Below, one piece after another: positions 23,974-33,316 of a DNA stretch of 64,000 nt. How positions within the stretch are numbered: position 1 is the stretch's first letter; the number at the start of each line of letters is the position of its first letter. The notes beneath the pieces were generated by a model. The model was given only the letters and a program-made list of their open reading frames with translations. It had not been told where the DNA came from and searched no databases. This stretch comes from Congzhengia sp045576635 (lineage in GTDB: Bacteria; Bacillota; Clostridia; UBA1381; UBA9506): positions 1-64,000 of the forward strand of contig JAZNGT010000028.1 of NCBI GenBank assembly GCA_045576635.1, written 5' to 3'. The position numbers and the translations under genes were made by a program.

Positions 23974-25242
23974 ATGCGCCCACTTGCAGACAGAATCAGA
24001 CCGGAAAAGTTAGAAGATTTTGTAGGGCAGCAGCATTTAGTTGCGCCGGGGATGATTCTTAATAACTTAATCCGTGCAGGGAAAACAACCAATATGATTT
24101 TTTACGGACCTTCCGGCACGGGAAAAACAACGATGGCAAATATCGTGGCAAAAATGTCGAATAAGCGCCTATATAAATTAAACGCAACCAACGCATCCGT
24201 CTCTGATGTGAAAGCAGTTATTCAGGATGTCGGCACATTGGGAAGCGAAAACGGCATTTTGCTGTACTTAGATGAAATACAAAATTTTAACAAAAAGCAG
24301 CAGCAATCCCTTTTGGAAGTCATTGAAAATGGCTCGGTTACTTTGATTGCAAGCACAACGGAAAATCCTTACTTTTACGTTTACAACGCGATTTTAAGTC
24401 GTTCTGCTGTGTTCGAATTTAAACCTCTTTTAAAAGAAGATATTGACAAAGCGGTATCGGGCGGCATCGCTAATTTAGAAGAAGAATTAAATGTTACGAT
24501 TACCTTTGAGGAGTATGCATGTTCTGCCATTTCTGAAACATGTGGTGGTGATGTAAGAAAAGCACTTAACACACTTGAAATGTGTGTAATGGCAGCAGGC
24601 GATGCGCCTGATGGTACAATTTTCATTACGGAGAATATGGTTGAACAGGCGTCGTCTAAAAAAGCATTTCGTCATGACCGCGACGGAGACAGTCATTATG
24701 ATGTATTGTCGGCGTTTCAAAAATCCATTCGTGGAAGTGATCCGGATGCAGCAGTACATTATCTTGCGCGGATTTTGTCGGCAGGTGATTTGCAGTCGGC
24801 TTGCCGTCGCCTTATGGTAATTGCATCGGAAGACATCGGTCTTGCGTACCCGCAGGGTGCAAGTATTGTAAAAAGTTGCGTTGACAGTGCACTTCAACTT
24901 GGACTTCCTGAGGCAAGAATTCCGCTTTGTCAGGCAACACTTGTTTTGGCAACAGCACCAAAATCGAACTCTGTTGTAATCGCGATTGATGAAGCAATGC
25001 AGGATGTTTTATCGGGAAATGCCGGCGATGTTCCTGACCATTTAAAAGATGCACATTACAGTGGCGCAAAAAAACTTGGAAGGGGCGTAGAATATCGTTA
25101 TCCCCATAATTACGAAAACAACTACGTCAAACAGACGTATCTGCCTGAAACTTTAAAAAACAAGCGGTATTACAGACCGCAGGAAAACAAAACCGAATCG
25201 GCAATCAAGGCCTACTGGGAAAAAATAAAAAAGGACGATTAA
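23974..25242 (+). CDS. rarA: Replication-associated recombination protein RarA (AAA ATPase)
   Basis: A 422-residue clamp-loader-like AAA ATPase. It starts RPLADRIRPEKLEDFVGQQH, with Walker A GPSGTGKTT, Walker B LLYLDEIQNFNKKQQ, the sensor segment STTENPYF and arginine finger SRSAVF, and a C-terminal RarA tetramerisation part ending PETLKNKRYYRPQEN. It acts at stalled replication forks. The start is ATG 23974 after AGGGAGGG. The downstream methyltransferase begins one base after the stop. Confidence 0.95.
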   Translation: MRPLADRIRPEKLEDFVGQQHLVAPGMILNNLIRAGKTTNMIFYGPSGTGKTTMANIVAKMSNKRLYKLNATNASVSDVKAVIQDVGTLGSENGILLYLDEIQNFNKKQQQSLLEVIENGSVTLIASTTENPYFYVYNAILSRSAVFEFKPLLKEDIDKAVSGGIANLEEELNVTITFEEYACSAISETCGGDVRKALNTLEMCVMAAGDAPDGTIFITENMVEQASSKKAFRHDRDGDSHYDVLSAFQKSIRGSDPDAAVHYLARILSAGDLQSACRRLMVIASEDIGLAYPQGASIVKSCVDSALQLGLPEARIPLCQATLVLATAPKSNSVVIAIDEAMQDVLSGNAGDVPDHLKDAHYSGAKKLGRGVEYRYPHNYENNYVKQTYLPETLKNKRYYRPQENKTESAIKAYWEKIKKDD

Positions 25243-25243
25243 T

Positions 25244-26002
25244 ATGCAGTCTTACGGAAAATTTGCAAAACTGTATGATAGACTCATGCAGGATGTGCCA
25301 TACGAACAAATTGCAGACAAAATTGATGCGGTTATTCAAGAACATAGCGTAAAAAACAAACTGGTGCTTGATTTGGCGTGCGGCACAGGAATACTTACCG
25401 GTCTTTTAAAAGAAAAAGGTTATGACATGATAGGGGTGGACTTATCACCCGAGATGCTTCAAATCGCCAAAGAGAAACATCCTGATATTCTGTTTTTGAA
25501 TCAGGCGATGGATTCGTTTGAACTGTTTGGTACGGTAGGTGCAATTGTCTGCTCGCTTGATAGTTTTAACTATCTTACGGAAGATGGCGCACTAGAACGC
25601 GCCTTTCATCTTTGCAACAACTATTTAGAGCCGGGCGGACTGCTTATTTTTGACATCAATACAGAGTATAAGTTTGAACATGTTTTAAATGACAACGTAT
25701 TTGCATTTGATGACGAAGATGTGTTTTACACGTGGGAAAATGCCTATTTTCCCGAGGAAAAACTTTGCGATTTTTATCTTACGTTTTTTGAAAAAACGGG
25801 AGAATTTTATACGCGCTTTGACGAAGTACATACAGAGCGCTCATATTCGGATGAGGAAATCAAAAAAATGCTCACATCCAACGGGTTTTCGATAAAATAT
25901 ATTTACGACGGCTTTACGGAAAATCCGAAAGAGAATTCAAGCGAACGCGCGTTTTATGTTTGCGAAAATGTGGATTCGATTCAGATGAAAGCGATCAAAT
26001 AG
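25244..26002 (+). CDS. Class I SAM-dependent methyltransferase
   Basis: A 252-residue methyltransferase. Motif I reads VLDLACGTGILTGLL, then IGVDLSPEMLQIAKEK, and the post-I acidic segment VCSLDSFNYL. The C-terminal part with EVHTERSYSDEEIKKMLTSNGF is shared by many small Firmicutes methyltransferases of unknown substrate. ATG 25244 follows the rarA stop with AAAAGGA upstream, so the two are coupled. thiI begins 14 bases after it. Confidence 0.85.
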   Translation: MQSYGKFAKLYDRLMQDVPYEQIADKIDAVIQEHSVKNKLVLDLACGTGILTGLLKEKGYDMIGVDLSPEMLQIAKEKHPDILFLNQAMDSFELFGTVGAIVCSLDSFNYLTEDGALERAFHLCNNYLEPGGLLIFDINTEYKFEHVLNDNVFAFDDEDVFYTWENAYFPEEKLCDFYLTFFEKTGEFYTRFDEVHTERSYSDEEIKKMLTSNGFSIKYIYDGFTENPKENSSERAFYVCENVDSIQMKAIK

Positions 26003-26016
26003 CGGAGGGAACGTAC

Positions 26017-27177
26017 TTGAAACAGATTTTATTGGTAAAATACGGCGAAATTATATTAAAAGGCTTAAACAGACATACCTTTGAGGATATGTTAATGCGC
26101 AATATGAAAGCTGCTTTAAAACCGATTGCAGCAGATGTTTGGCGTGCACAGGCAACCATTTATGTTGACGTTTTAAATGCGGACGAACTCGACGAGGCGA
26201 TTTTCCGTCTTCAAAAGGTGTTTGGTATTGTTGCAATTATAAAAGCATATGTTCTTTCAAAAGATTTTGAAACATTAAAGACAGAAGCGAAAGAATGCTT
26301 AAAAGAGGAACTTACAAATGCGTCTTCATTTAAGGTAGAGGCAAAACGTGCAGACAAGAAATATCCTATGAAATCGCCCGAAATCTGCTATGAATTGGGA
26401 GGGTTTTTGCACGAGTGTTATCCGCACCTCAAAGTAGATTTAATAAACCCTGAAAAACTTGTAACGGTCGAGGTGCGTGAAACGAATATTTACGTATACT
26501 GCGAGCGAATTAAGGGCTTGGGTGGCATGCCGGTTGGCTCAAATTCCAAAGCGATGCTTCTGCTTTCAGGTGGCATTGACAGTCCTGTGGCAGGTTTCAT
26601 GGTTGCAAAACGTGGTGTGGCGCTTGAAGCGATTCACTTTTTCTCACATCCTTATACGAGTGAACGCGCAAAGGATAAAGTGCTTACGCTTGCAAAAATT
26701 CTTTCTGCTTATACGGGCGGTCTTAAAGTACACATTGTACCGTTTACCGATATTCAGCTTGCGATTAAGGAGAAATGCCCTCCGGAGCAACTTACACTCA
26801 TTATGCGAAGATTTATGATGGCAATCGCAGAGAAGGTTTCCAAAAAACAAGGCGCGAGGGCATTGGTGACGGGAGAGAGCATTGGTCAGGTAGCAAGCCA
26901 GACGGTAGAGGCGCTCTGCGTTACAGACGACGCGGTGCATATTCCGGTCTTCCGCCCCGTTATCGGTATGGACAAAGAAGAAATTGTAGAAATTGCCCGC
27001 AAAATTGACACGTTCGAAACATCGGTTCTTCCTTACGAGGATTGTTGTACCATTTTTACACCGAGACATCCTTTAACAAAGCCGAAACTTGAAAATATTA
27101 AAAAATCCGAACAACTGCTTCCGTTCGACAGTTTAGTAGATGAAGCAGTAAACGGAACCGAAACAGTCGAGGTTTGA
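26017..27177 (+). CDS. thiI: tRNA 4-thiouridine synthase ThiI, no rhodanese domain
   Basis: The 386-residue protein has an N-terminal ferredoxin-like region, a THUMP domain (about 60-165) and a PP-loop AANH domain with LLLSGGIDSPVAGFM; ALVTGESIGQVASQT is also typical. It adenylates U8 of tRNA for thiolation and can take part in thiamine thiazole synthesis. The C-terminal rhodanese domain of enteric ThiI is absent, as in Bacillus subtilis, where a separate cysteine desulfurase gives the sulfur directly. TTG 26017 is the start (GCGGAGGG upstream). Confidence 0.94.
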   Translation: MKQILLVKYGEIILKGLNRHTFEDMLMRNMKAALKPIAADVWRAQATIYVDVLNADELDEAIFRLQKVFGIVAIIKAYVLSKDFETLKTEAKECLKEELTNASSFKVEAKRADKKYPMKSPEICYELGGFLHECYPHLKVDLINPEKLVTVEVRETNIYVYCERIKGLGGMPVGSNSKAMLLLSGGIDSPVAGFMVAKRGVALEAIHFFSHPYTSERAKDKVLTLAKILSAYTGGLKVHIVPFTDIQLAIKEKCPPEQLTLIMRRFMMAIAEKVSKKQGARALVTGESIGQVASQTVEALCVTDDAVHIPVFRPVIGMDKEEIVEIARKIDTFETSVLPYEDCCTIFTPRHPLTKPKLENIKKSEQLLPFDSLVDEAVNGTETVEV

Positions 27178-27178
27178 T

Positions 27179-29077
27179 ATGAATCTTCTTACGCTTTCAA
27201 AAGTGAATAAATATTTTGGCGACCGTTTGCTGTTTGAGGGCGTATCCTTTTCTGTTGAAGAGCGCGATAAAATTGGTTTAATCGGCGTAAACGGAAGCGG
27301 AAAAACAACGCTTTTTAAGATGCTGCTTTCAGGGGACACCTTAAATGGCGGAGACATATTCCTCTCAAAACAAACAAAATTCGGGTACTTAGAACAGCAC
27401 CTTGGAAAAGAATCCGCAAAAAGCGTTTACGATGAACTTTTGACCGTGTTTGAAACGGTGCGCCAAATCGAAGAAGAACTTACCGAGGTCACAGGTCTCA
27501 TTCAGGCAGGAATGGGAGATAATACAAAAAATGCCGAAAGACTTCACGCTTTAACGGAACGGTTTGAAACGTTGGATGGCTACACGTATAAAAGTCGTGC
27601 GCGTGCTGCACTTTTGGGAATGGGTTTTTCAGAAAGCGATCTCGAAAAGCCGTATGCTGCGTTAAGCGGCGGCGAAAAAACAAGAGTCTGCCTTCTAAAA
27701 CTTCTTTTAAGCGACGCAAATCTCTTGCTTTTGGACGAGCCGACCAATCATCTTGATATGCAGTCGGTAGAATGGTTAGAATCGTTTTTACAAAACTACA
27801 AGGGCGCATTTATCGTGATTTCGCACGACCGTTATTTTTTAGATAAGGTTACAAATAAAACGTTTGAAATTGAGCATTCACGCCTTACTTGCTATGACGG
27901 AAATTATTCGGTTTTCTTAAAACAAAAAGCAGAAAACGAAGCATATATAGAACGCAAATATGAAAACACGATGCGTGAAATTCACCGAATTGAAGGGATT
28001 ATCGAACAGCAAAAACGGTGGAACAGAGAACGTAATATCAAAACTGCCGAGAGCAAACAAAAAATGGTGGAAAGGCTCAAAAAAGACCTTGTGATTCCTG
28101 AGGCAGAACTTTTGAATATTAAACCACGCTTTGTCTCGAAAAAAGCCGGAGGAAATGAGGTTGTTGAAGGAATAAATCTTTCCAAAGGGTACGGAGAACG
28201 TGAACTGTTTTCCAATGTAAACTTTTTGCTCCGCAGAAAAGAAAGAGCGTTTTTGCTGGGTGCGAATGGATGCGGAAAGACAACGCTTTTTAAACTTATC
28301 ATGGGAACAGAAACGCAGGATAAAGGCGATATCCGTATTGGCTCTAATGTAGAAATCGGTTATTTTGATCAGGTACAGGAGACACTTTCTCATTCTAAAA
28401 CATTGTTTGAAGAGTTAAGAGATGCGTACCCCGAACATTCGGATACGGAACTCAGAAATGCACTTGCAGGGTTTTTATTCCGCGCAGACGATGTATTTAA
28501 GACAATATCCTCTTTGTCAGGAGGGGAGCGGGCAAGACTTCTCCTTTTAAAACTGATGCTGAAATGCGCAAACTTTCTGCTTTTAGACGAACCGACCAAC
28601 CATTTGGACATCAAATCACGTGAAATGTTAGAAGATGCGCTGCTAGAATATGACGGCACCATTTTTGCGATTTCGCACGATCGTTATTTTATCAATAAAC
28701 TTGCAAACCGTGTGTTTTTGTTAGAAAATGGGATACTTCAATCCTATGATGGCGATTACGAATACTATCTGGAAAAACGTACACAAAATCATTCGGTTCA
28801 GTTTGCGCCGAAAAAAGAAACGCAGATATCAGGTAGCAAAGAAGATTTTTTAAAACGAAAAGAAGAAGAATCTAAAAACAGAAAACGAAAAAACAGACTC
28901 GAAAAATTAGAACGCGAAATCGAGGCAAAAGAGGCGGAAATTGATGCTTTAAACAAAAAACTCGAAATGCCCGAAATTGCGGCAGATTATGTGGAGTGTG
29001 CCAAACTTTCGGAAGAACTTGACGCGTTAAACGAAACGCTTCTTACATATTACGAAGAGTGGGAGAGTCTGCAATAA
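27179..29077 (+). CDS. ABC-F family ATPase
   Basis: A 632-residue soluble twin-ATPase. The first domain has GVNGSGKTT, LSGGEKTRV and LLLLDEPTNHLD; the second has GANGCGKTT, LSGGERARL and FLLLDEPTNHLD. The interdomain linker (about 240-310) is charged and helical, and the C-terminal 80 residues form a Lys/Glu coiled coil like Uup and YfmR. There are no membrane helices. ABC-F proteins bind the ribosomal E site and resolve stalled translation or confer antibiotic resistance; a housekeeping Uup/YfmR-like role is likelier here. It starts one base after the thiI stop and ends at a terminator (29083-29116). Confidence 0.93.
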   Translation: MNLLTLSKVNKYFGDRLLFEGVSFSVEERDKIGLIGVNGSGKTTLFKMLLSGDTLNGGDIFLSKQTKFGYLEQHLGKESAKSVYDELLTVFETVRQIEEELTEVTGLIQAGMGDNTKNAERLHALTERFETLDGYTYKSRARAALLGMGFSESDLEKPYAALSGGEKTRVCLLKLLLSDANLLLLDEPTNHLDMQSVEWLESFLQNYKGAFIVISHDRYFLDKVTNKTFEIEHSRLTCYDGNYSVFLKQKAENEAYIERKYENTMREIHRIEGIIEQQKRWNRERNIKTAESKQKMVERLKKDLVIPEAELLNIKPRFVSKKAGGNEVVEGINLSKGYGERELFSNVNFLLRRKERAFLLGANGCGKTTLFKLIMGTETQDKGDIRIGSNVEIGYFDQVQETLSHSKTLFEELRDAYPEHSDTELRNALAGFLFRADDVFKTISSLSGGERARLLLLKLMLKCANFLLLDEPTNHLDIKSREMLEDALLEYDGTIFAISHDRYFINKLANRVFLLENGILQSYDGDYEYYLEKRTQNHSVQFAPKKETQISGSKEDFLKRKEEESKNRKRKNRLEKLEREIEAKEAEIDALNKKLEMPEIAADYVECAKLSEELDALNETLLTYYEEWESLQ

Positions 29078-29082
29078 AAAGC

Positions 29083-29116
29083 AAAAAAAGTGCTGCAAAA
29101 ATAGCAGCACTTTTTT
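29083..29116 (+). terminator. Terminator of the ABC-F gene
   Basis: AAAAAAAGTGCTGC pairs with GCAGCACTTTTTT around AAAAATA. It also touches the stop codon of the 50-residue minus-strand frame. Confidence 0.85.
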
Positions 29117-29267
29117 AATTGCATTTCTGATGTTTTTGCGGCCTGTCTTTTGGGTGCTTTTTCTGGAAAGCACAAGGGCAAGGCTCTTTGTGAAGTAGTT
29201 TACATAATTCGTTGCGTTCTATGTTGTCGAGTGTTAAAAAGAGTTTTTGAAAACAAAATTTTTTCAT
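29115..29267 (-). CDS. Possible 50-residue Cys/His-rich small protein
   Basis: A short minus-strand frame from ATG 29267 (or an in-frame GTG at 29282) to a TAA at 29117-29115. It encodes 50 residues: a basic N-terminus (MKKFCFQKLFLTLDNIERNE), then CKLLHKEPCPCAFQKKHPKD and QKHQKCN, five Cys and three to four His in all. The Cys/His pattern suggests metal binding. GGAA immediately precedes the ATG and GGGGTGA lies about 12 bases upstream. The region is otherwise a 380-base gap. It could equally be a chance frame. Confidence 0.45.
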   Translation of the reverse strand: MKKFCFQKLFLTLDNIERNELCKLLHKEPCPCAFQKKHPKDRPQKHQKCN

Positions 29268-29412
29268 TTCCTTTTTTCTCACCCCGCGGTCTTAAAGACA
29301 CAAAACAAAGCGCTTTTTTTTAAAATTTAAGGCGCATGATTTGCTTTTGCTATCAGTATATGTTTTTTTTAAAAAATTTTTACAAAAATATGAAATTTTT
29401 TTCGTTTTTTCG

Positions 29413-29441
29413 TTGCAAAAGTACAAAAAATATGATATGAT
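29413..29441 (+). promoter_or_regulatory. Sigma-A promoter of the HlyD-yggS-sepF block
   Basis: TTGCAA at 29413-29418, 17-base spacer, TATGAT at 29436-29441, about 50 bases before the start codon. Confidence 0.7.
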
Positions 29442-29496
29442 AGATACGATGTTACAAATGTGTAAAAATGTAGTTTCAGCATACGGGAGATACGAT

Positions 29497-30723
29497 ATGA
29501 AAAATAAATGGCTGATACCTGTTGTGCTATTTGTCGTCCTGCTGATTTGCTACGTTGCGCGTCTGTTTTTCGAGTCGCGTATTACCGTAGAAATGTTGCA
29601 GACAGATAAAATCGAAGAAAGCGTTTCCACGCAGGGCGTTTTGATAAAATCTGAATCCGTAAATTCCATTTCGGTTGCCGGTGCCACCGAAATTTCTGTA
29701 AAAAACGGTCAGCGTGTGTCAAACAAAGAACTGATTGCGACTGTATATAGCGGCACAACGGATGAATCTTTAAAATTAAAACTTGCTGATATCAATAAAA
29801 GAATCAATGCCATAAAGGGCAGTAATTCGGGAGATACGGTATTTATAAACGATGCAGCAAAAATTGAACACGAAATTGCAGGTTGTGTTGATGAAATTAT
29901 TGCCGATGTAGCGAAAAAAGATATGGAGGCAATTTCAGAATACAAATACCGTTTAAGCACACTGGCAGACCAAAAGGCAGTAGCAAAAAATGAAAAGTCC
30001 GGATATTCGAATGATTTAGTTAAACTGCAATCAGAAAAATCCATTTTAGAAGCACAACTTGGTAAAATCACAGGTGTTGCAATTGCTGACCGCCCCGGAA
30101 TCTTTGTAGAGGGAACGGACGGATTTGAAACAACACTTACACCCGACGCGATTACAACACTCACGCCCGACACAATCCGCGATGTTATAAACAAAGACAA
30201 AAACGGTGAAGTGTTCCATCAGGAAGAGGGCACATACACGTATAAAATTATTGACAACTATTCCTATTTCCTGTCGCTCAATATCGGTGAGCCACTTATA
30301 AACGAACTTCAAGTTGGCGATAGTGTAAAACTTCGCTTTTTAGATTTTGCGGCAAAAGACTGTCCTGCGACCGTGCGATTCATTTCAGAGCCCGACAAAG
30401 ACAATCTCCGCGCCGTTGTAGTCGAATGTAATATGTATGTCGGCGGACTTTTGTCAAAACGCGTTGTGAACGTTGATTTTGTGAAAAAGAGCGCAACGGG
30501 CTACAAAGTGAAAGTGAAGAACATTCACACGGTAGACAATGCTGTCGGCATATTCATAAAGCGTGGTGCTGTGATGAAATTTATTCCCGTAACGATTATT
30601 TACAGCACCGAAGATGATGCAGTGGTAGCGGCAGCAAGTGACGATAAGCCGATTAAGTCATACGACGAAATTGTAACCTCTGCGCCGGAATATTCTGATG
30701 GAAAAGTAATTGTTTCTCAATAG
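29497..30723 (+). CDS. HlyD-like membrane-anchored adaptor protein
   Basis: This 408-residue protein has one N-terminal membrane helix (residues 5-26). It is followed by a HlyD/RND adaptor-like barrel-sandwich half (SVSTQGVLIKSESV, ISVKNGQRVSNKELIATVYSG), a coiled-coil hairpin (about 85-185) and a beta-rich C-terminal part. No transporter gene is adjacent. In Clostridia such genes precede yggS and sepF, as here, which suggests a role in envelope or division rather than drug efflux; this is inference from gene order. ATG 29497 follows GGGAGA. Confidence 0.8.
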   Translation: MKNKWLIPVVLFVVLLICYVARLFFESRITVEMLQTDKIEESVSTQGVLIKSESVNSISVAGATEISVKNGQRVSNKELIATVYSGTTDESLKLKLADINKRINAIKGSNSGDTVFINDAAKIEHEIAGCVDEIIADVAKKDMEAISEYKYRLSTLADQKAVAKNEKSGYSNDLVKLQSEKSILEAQLGKITGVAIADRPGIFVEGTDGFETTLTPDAITTLTPDTIRDVINKDKNGEVFHQEEGTYTYKIIDNYSYFLSLNIGEPLINELQVGDSVKLRFLDFAAKDCPATVRFISEPDKDNLRAVVVECNMYVGGLLSKRVVNVDFVKKSATGYKVKVKNIHTVDNAVGIFIKRGAVMKFIPVTIIYSTEDDAVVAAASDDKPIKSYDEIVTSAPEYSDGKVIVSQ

Positions 30724-30739
30724 TCTGAAGGGAGAAAAC

Positions 30740-31414
30740 ATGATTTCTGACAATGTAAAAAGGGTGATGGATAAAATTGCAGAAGCTGCTGTTTTGTCCG
30801 GAAGAACTCCCGAAGATATTACCTTGGTCGGTGTCACAAAAACCGTCACGTACAAAGAAGCGCAGGAACTTATGGAGGCAGGCGTTACAAATCTCGGTGA
30901 AAACCGCGTGCAGAGTCTTTTAGACAAATACGAGGTTTTGCGTGACGAGCCGACATGGCATCTGATAGGACACTTGCAAACCAACAAAGTAAAATATATT
31001 AAAGACAAAGTTTCTATGATTCATTCGGTTGAAAGCATAAAACTTGCCGAAGAAATTGACCGCCGCTTTGGCGAAGTCGGGAGAAAAGCAAATATTTTAA
31101 TTGAGGTTAACGTATCGGGAGAAGAAAGCAAGTATGGCATTAAACCGGATGCGGTATTTGATTTTCTAGAAACACTAAGCGGATTTAAAAACCTTACCGT
31201 TTCCGGACTTATGACAATGGCACCCTTTATGGAAACCCCTGAAAATTGCAGGAAAATTTTTTATGATTTACATAAATTAGCAGTTGACATACGTGACAAA
31301 AAATATGATAATATAAGTATGGAACATCTGTCTATGGGTATGAGCGGTGACTTTTACGAGGCAATTTTAGAAGGCGCCACAATCGTGCGGATTGGTACCG
31401 CACTCTTTGCATAG
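30740..31414 (+). CDS. yggS: PLP homeostasis protein (YggS/YlmE family)
   Basis: A 224-residue PLP-binding TIM barrel without known catalysis. The PLP lysine lies in LVGVTKTVTYKEA, and NLGENRVQ, HLIGHLQTNKVK, SVESIKLAEEI, EVNVSGEESKYG and LSMGMSGDFYEAI are family signatures. It buffers free PLP and thereby amino acid pools. It belongs to the ylm group upstream of divIVA. ATG 30740 follows AAGGGAG; the frame from 30710 runs into the end of the preceding gene. Confidence 0.95.
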   Translation: MISDNVKRVMDKIAEAAVLSGRTPEDITLVGVTKTVTYKEAQELMEAGVTNLGENRVQSLLDKYEVLRDEPTWHLIGHLQTNKVKYIKDKVSMIHSVESIKLAEEIDRRFGEVGRKANILIEVNVSGEESKYGIKPDAVFDFLETLSGFKNLTVSGLMTMAPFMETPENCRKIFYDLHKLAVDIRDKKYDNISMEHLSMGMSGDFYEAILEGATIVRIGTALFA

Positions 31415-31472
31415 TTTTTTATAAAATTTTAATAAAGAATTCAAAAGAAAAGAGTTACATAGGAGGATTATT

Positions 31473-31901
31473 ATGAACGCAGTAAACAAAGTACTGAAAT
31501 GGATTGGAATCGGTGACGAAGAGGAAGAATTTTTCGAACCCGAATTAGAAGCAGAAGAGGAAGAAGTGATTGAACCTGCTTTTTCATTTGGCAGAAAAGC
31601 AAAGGTTTCTCCCATTTCTGGTGGCTCACCTTCTAAGGTAGTTGTAATCCAGTTTCAGAATTTTGATGACGCAAAGGATGCGGCTGACCACTTAAAGAAC
31701 AAAAAACCCGTGGTTGCAAACTTAGAAAAATTAGATAACGATACTACACGCAGAGTAGTGGACTTTTTATCAGGCGCAGTATACGGTGTTGCAGGCAGAA
31801 TTCAGAATGTTTCCAACAGAATTTTCTTGATTACGCCCAACACAGTAGAAGTGACCGGCAATTATCATGACAACATCAAAGGTTTTCCCTTTGTAAATTA
31901 A
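31473..31901 (+). CDS. sepF: Cell division protein SepF
   Basis: A 142-residue protein with an N-terminal amphipathic membrane-targeting helix (MNAVNKVLKWIGIGDEEEE), an acidic linker and the SepF core (about 60-140) with VVIQFQNFDDAKDAADHLKNKKPVVANLEKLD and RRVVDFLSGAVYG. SepF tethers FtsZ filaments to the membrane. ylmH follows with a one-base gap. Confidence 0.96.
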   Translation: MNAVNKVLKWIGIGDEEEEFFEPELEAEEEEVIEPAFSFGRKAKVSPISGGSPSKVVVIQFQNFDDAKDAADHLKNKKPVVANLEKLDNDTTRRVVDFLSGAVYGVAGRIQNVSNRIFLITPNTVEVTGNYHDNIKGFPFVN

Positions 31902-31902
31902 A

Positions 31903-32664
31903 GTGAAAAGCGAAAACGTATTATCAACAGACAATGCGTGGTTGAAGCGTTTAGAGGATTTCGAGCAGTCTTGCCTTCGGTACAAGAGTGTTCGTTTTTC
32001 TCGTTTTGCGACTCCTCACGATTTAGTCGTGTTTCGTGCGCGTTACACGCTGTCTGCCGACGTTTCCGTTCTTGTTTACGGTGGAGCAGACGATTGCGAA
32101 CGGGCGCAAATCGGTTTTTTTCCCGACTTTTTGGAGCCGGATGTATCATTGTTTCCCATTACGCCTATCTTGGTCACGGATGTGACGGGTTTTACGCACA
32201 GAGACATTTTAGGTTCTGTGCTTGGCCTTGGTGTCAAGCGCGAAATGGTGGGGGACATTTTTGTAGACGGCGCAAATGCTGTGATTATGTGCGACAGTCA
32301 GATTCAGGATTTTCTGCTTTTTAACTTAAAAACGGTTGGCAGAAAAAAAGTATCTGTATCATTGTATGATGGTAGAGAGGGCGTATCACTTGCGCATGCA
32401 TTTGAGACTTTACGATGTGTTGTTGCATCGTTAAGGCTTGACGCTTGCGTATCTGCAATGACCAACCTTTCGCGAAATGATGCAACCGACTACATTCTCG
32501 GTGAAAAAGTCAGTGTTAATTTTTGTCAGGCAACATCCCCCTCTAAAAAGCTTTGCGAGGGGGATGTCATTTCCGTTCGACATTACGGAAGATTCCGGCT
32601 AGGTTCCGTTCTTGGAGAAACAAGAAAAGGCCGCCTTAGCGTAGAATTTAAAAAGTATATTTAG
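31903..32664 (+). CDS. ylmH: YlmH-family S4-domain RNA-binding protein
   Basis: A 253-residue protein with a YlmH N-terminal part (about 1-90) and a middle domain with VLGLGVKREMVGDI. The C-terminal S4 domain (about 180-250) has LRLDACVSAMTNLSRNDATDYI and a VSVNF-x-VISVRHYGRFRLG ending. YlmH binds the large ribosomal subunit and can act as a backup in ribosome quality control. It starts at GTG 31903, one base after the sepF stop. There is no good ribosome site, so translation is probably coupled. Confidence 0.92.
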   Translation: MKSENVLSTDNAWLKRLEDFEQSCLRYKSVRFSRFATPHDLVVFRARYTLSADVSVLVYGGADDCERAQIGFFPDFLEPDVSLFPITPILVTDVTGFTHRDILGSVLGLGVKREMVGDIFVDGANAVIMCDSQIQDFLLFNLKTVGRKKVSVSLYDGREGVSLAHAFETLRCVVASLRLDACVSAMTNLSRNDATDYILGEKVSVNFCQATSPSKKLCEGDVISVRHYGRFRLGSVLGETRKGRLSVEFKKYI

Positions 32665-32773
32665 CCATTCAGGCTTTTTATAACACAACTTAAACGCTCG
32701 CGGTAAGTTTGTGCTTTGTGTCTTAACTTTAAGTAAGACATTTAATTTTGCGGGCAGAAAGGTTTTAAACAGT

Positions 32774-33271
32774 ATGATTACACCGATTGATTTAGAAAAT
32801 AAAGAGTTTAAAAGGAGTCTTCGCGGTTACGATATTGAAGAAGTTGAAACCTTTTTAGAAGAATTAACAAAAGATTATAGCCGTATTTATCGTGAAAATG
32901 CAAGCATGAAAGATAAAAATGCGATTTTAAACGATGCGGTTGAAAATTACAAAGGCATGGAAGAAACCATGCGTAGCGCAATTATTACCGCGCAGAGAAC
33001 AAGTGAAGAAATTATTAAAACTGCACACGAGCAGGCTGACAACATCGTAAAAGAAGCCAAAGTGCGTGCGCAGGAAATTTTAAACGATATGGACGGACGC
33101 ATTCAGGCATTAAACCGCGAGTGTGCCGAAATCGAAGGGCGTTCCAGTTTGCTTCGCGCAAAACTCAGAACGGTTTTAAACACATATCTTAACATGTTAG
33201 ATGAACTTCCGGAAGAAAATCAGGAAACAAGACGCATCGAAACAGTTAAAATCGAAGACGAAGAAGAATAA
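32774..33271 (+). CDS. divIVA: Septum-placement protein DivIVA
   Basis: A 165-residue coiled-coil protein. The N-terminal lipid-binding domain reads TPIDLENKEFKRSLRGYDIEEVETFLEEL, followed by a long coiled coil (about 30-145) and an acidic tail. DivIVA marks curved membranes at poles and division sites. ATG 32774 is fixed by the conserved N-terminus; AGAAAGG lies about 11 bases upstream. It sits between ylmH and ileS, the classic position. Confidence 0.95.
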   Translation: MITPIDLENKEFKRSLRGYDIEEVETFLEELTKDYSRIYRENASMKDKNAILNDAVENYKGMEETMRSAIITAQRTSEEIIKTAHEQADNIVKEAKVRAQEILNDMDGRIQALNRECAEIEGRSSLLRAKLRTVLNTYLNMLDELPEENQETRRIETVKIEDEEE

Positions 33272-33316
33272 ACTAGAAATTAAGACCATTTACATACCAC
33301 AGTTAGGAGAGATATT

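Noticed and set aside
33272..33316. T-box expected before ileS
   Set aside because: The gap is 45 bases; no specifier stem or terminator fits. The 60-base gap before trpS is likewise too short.
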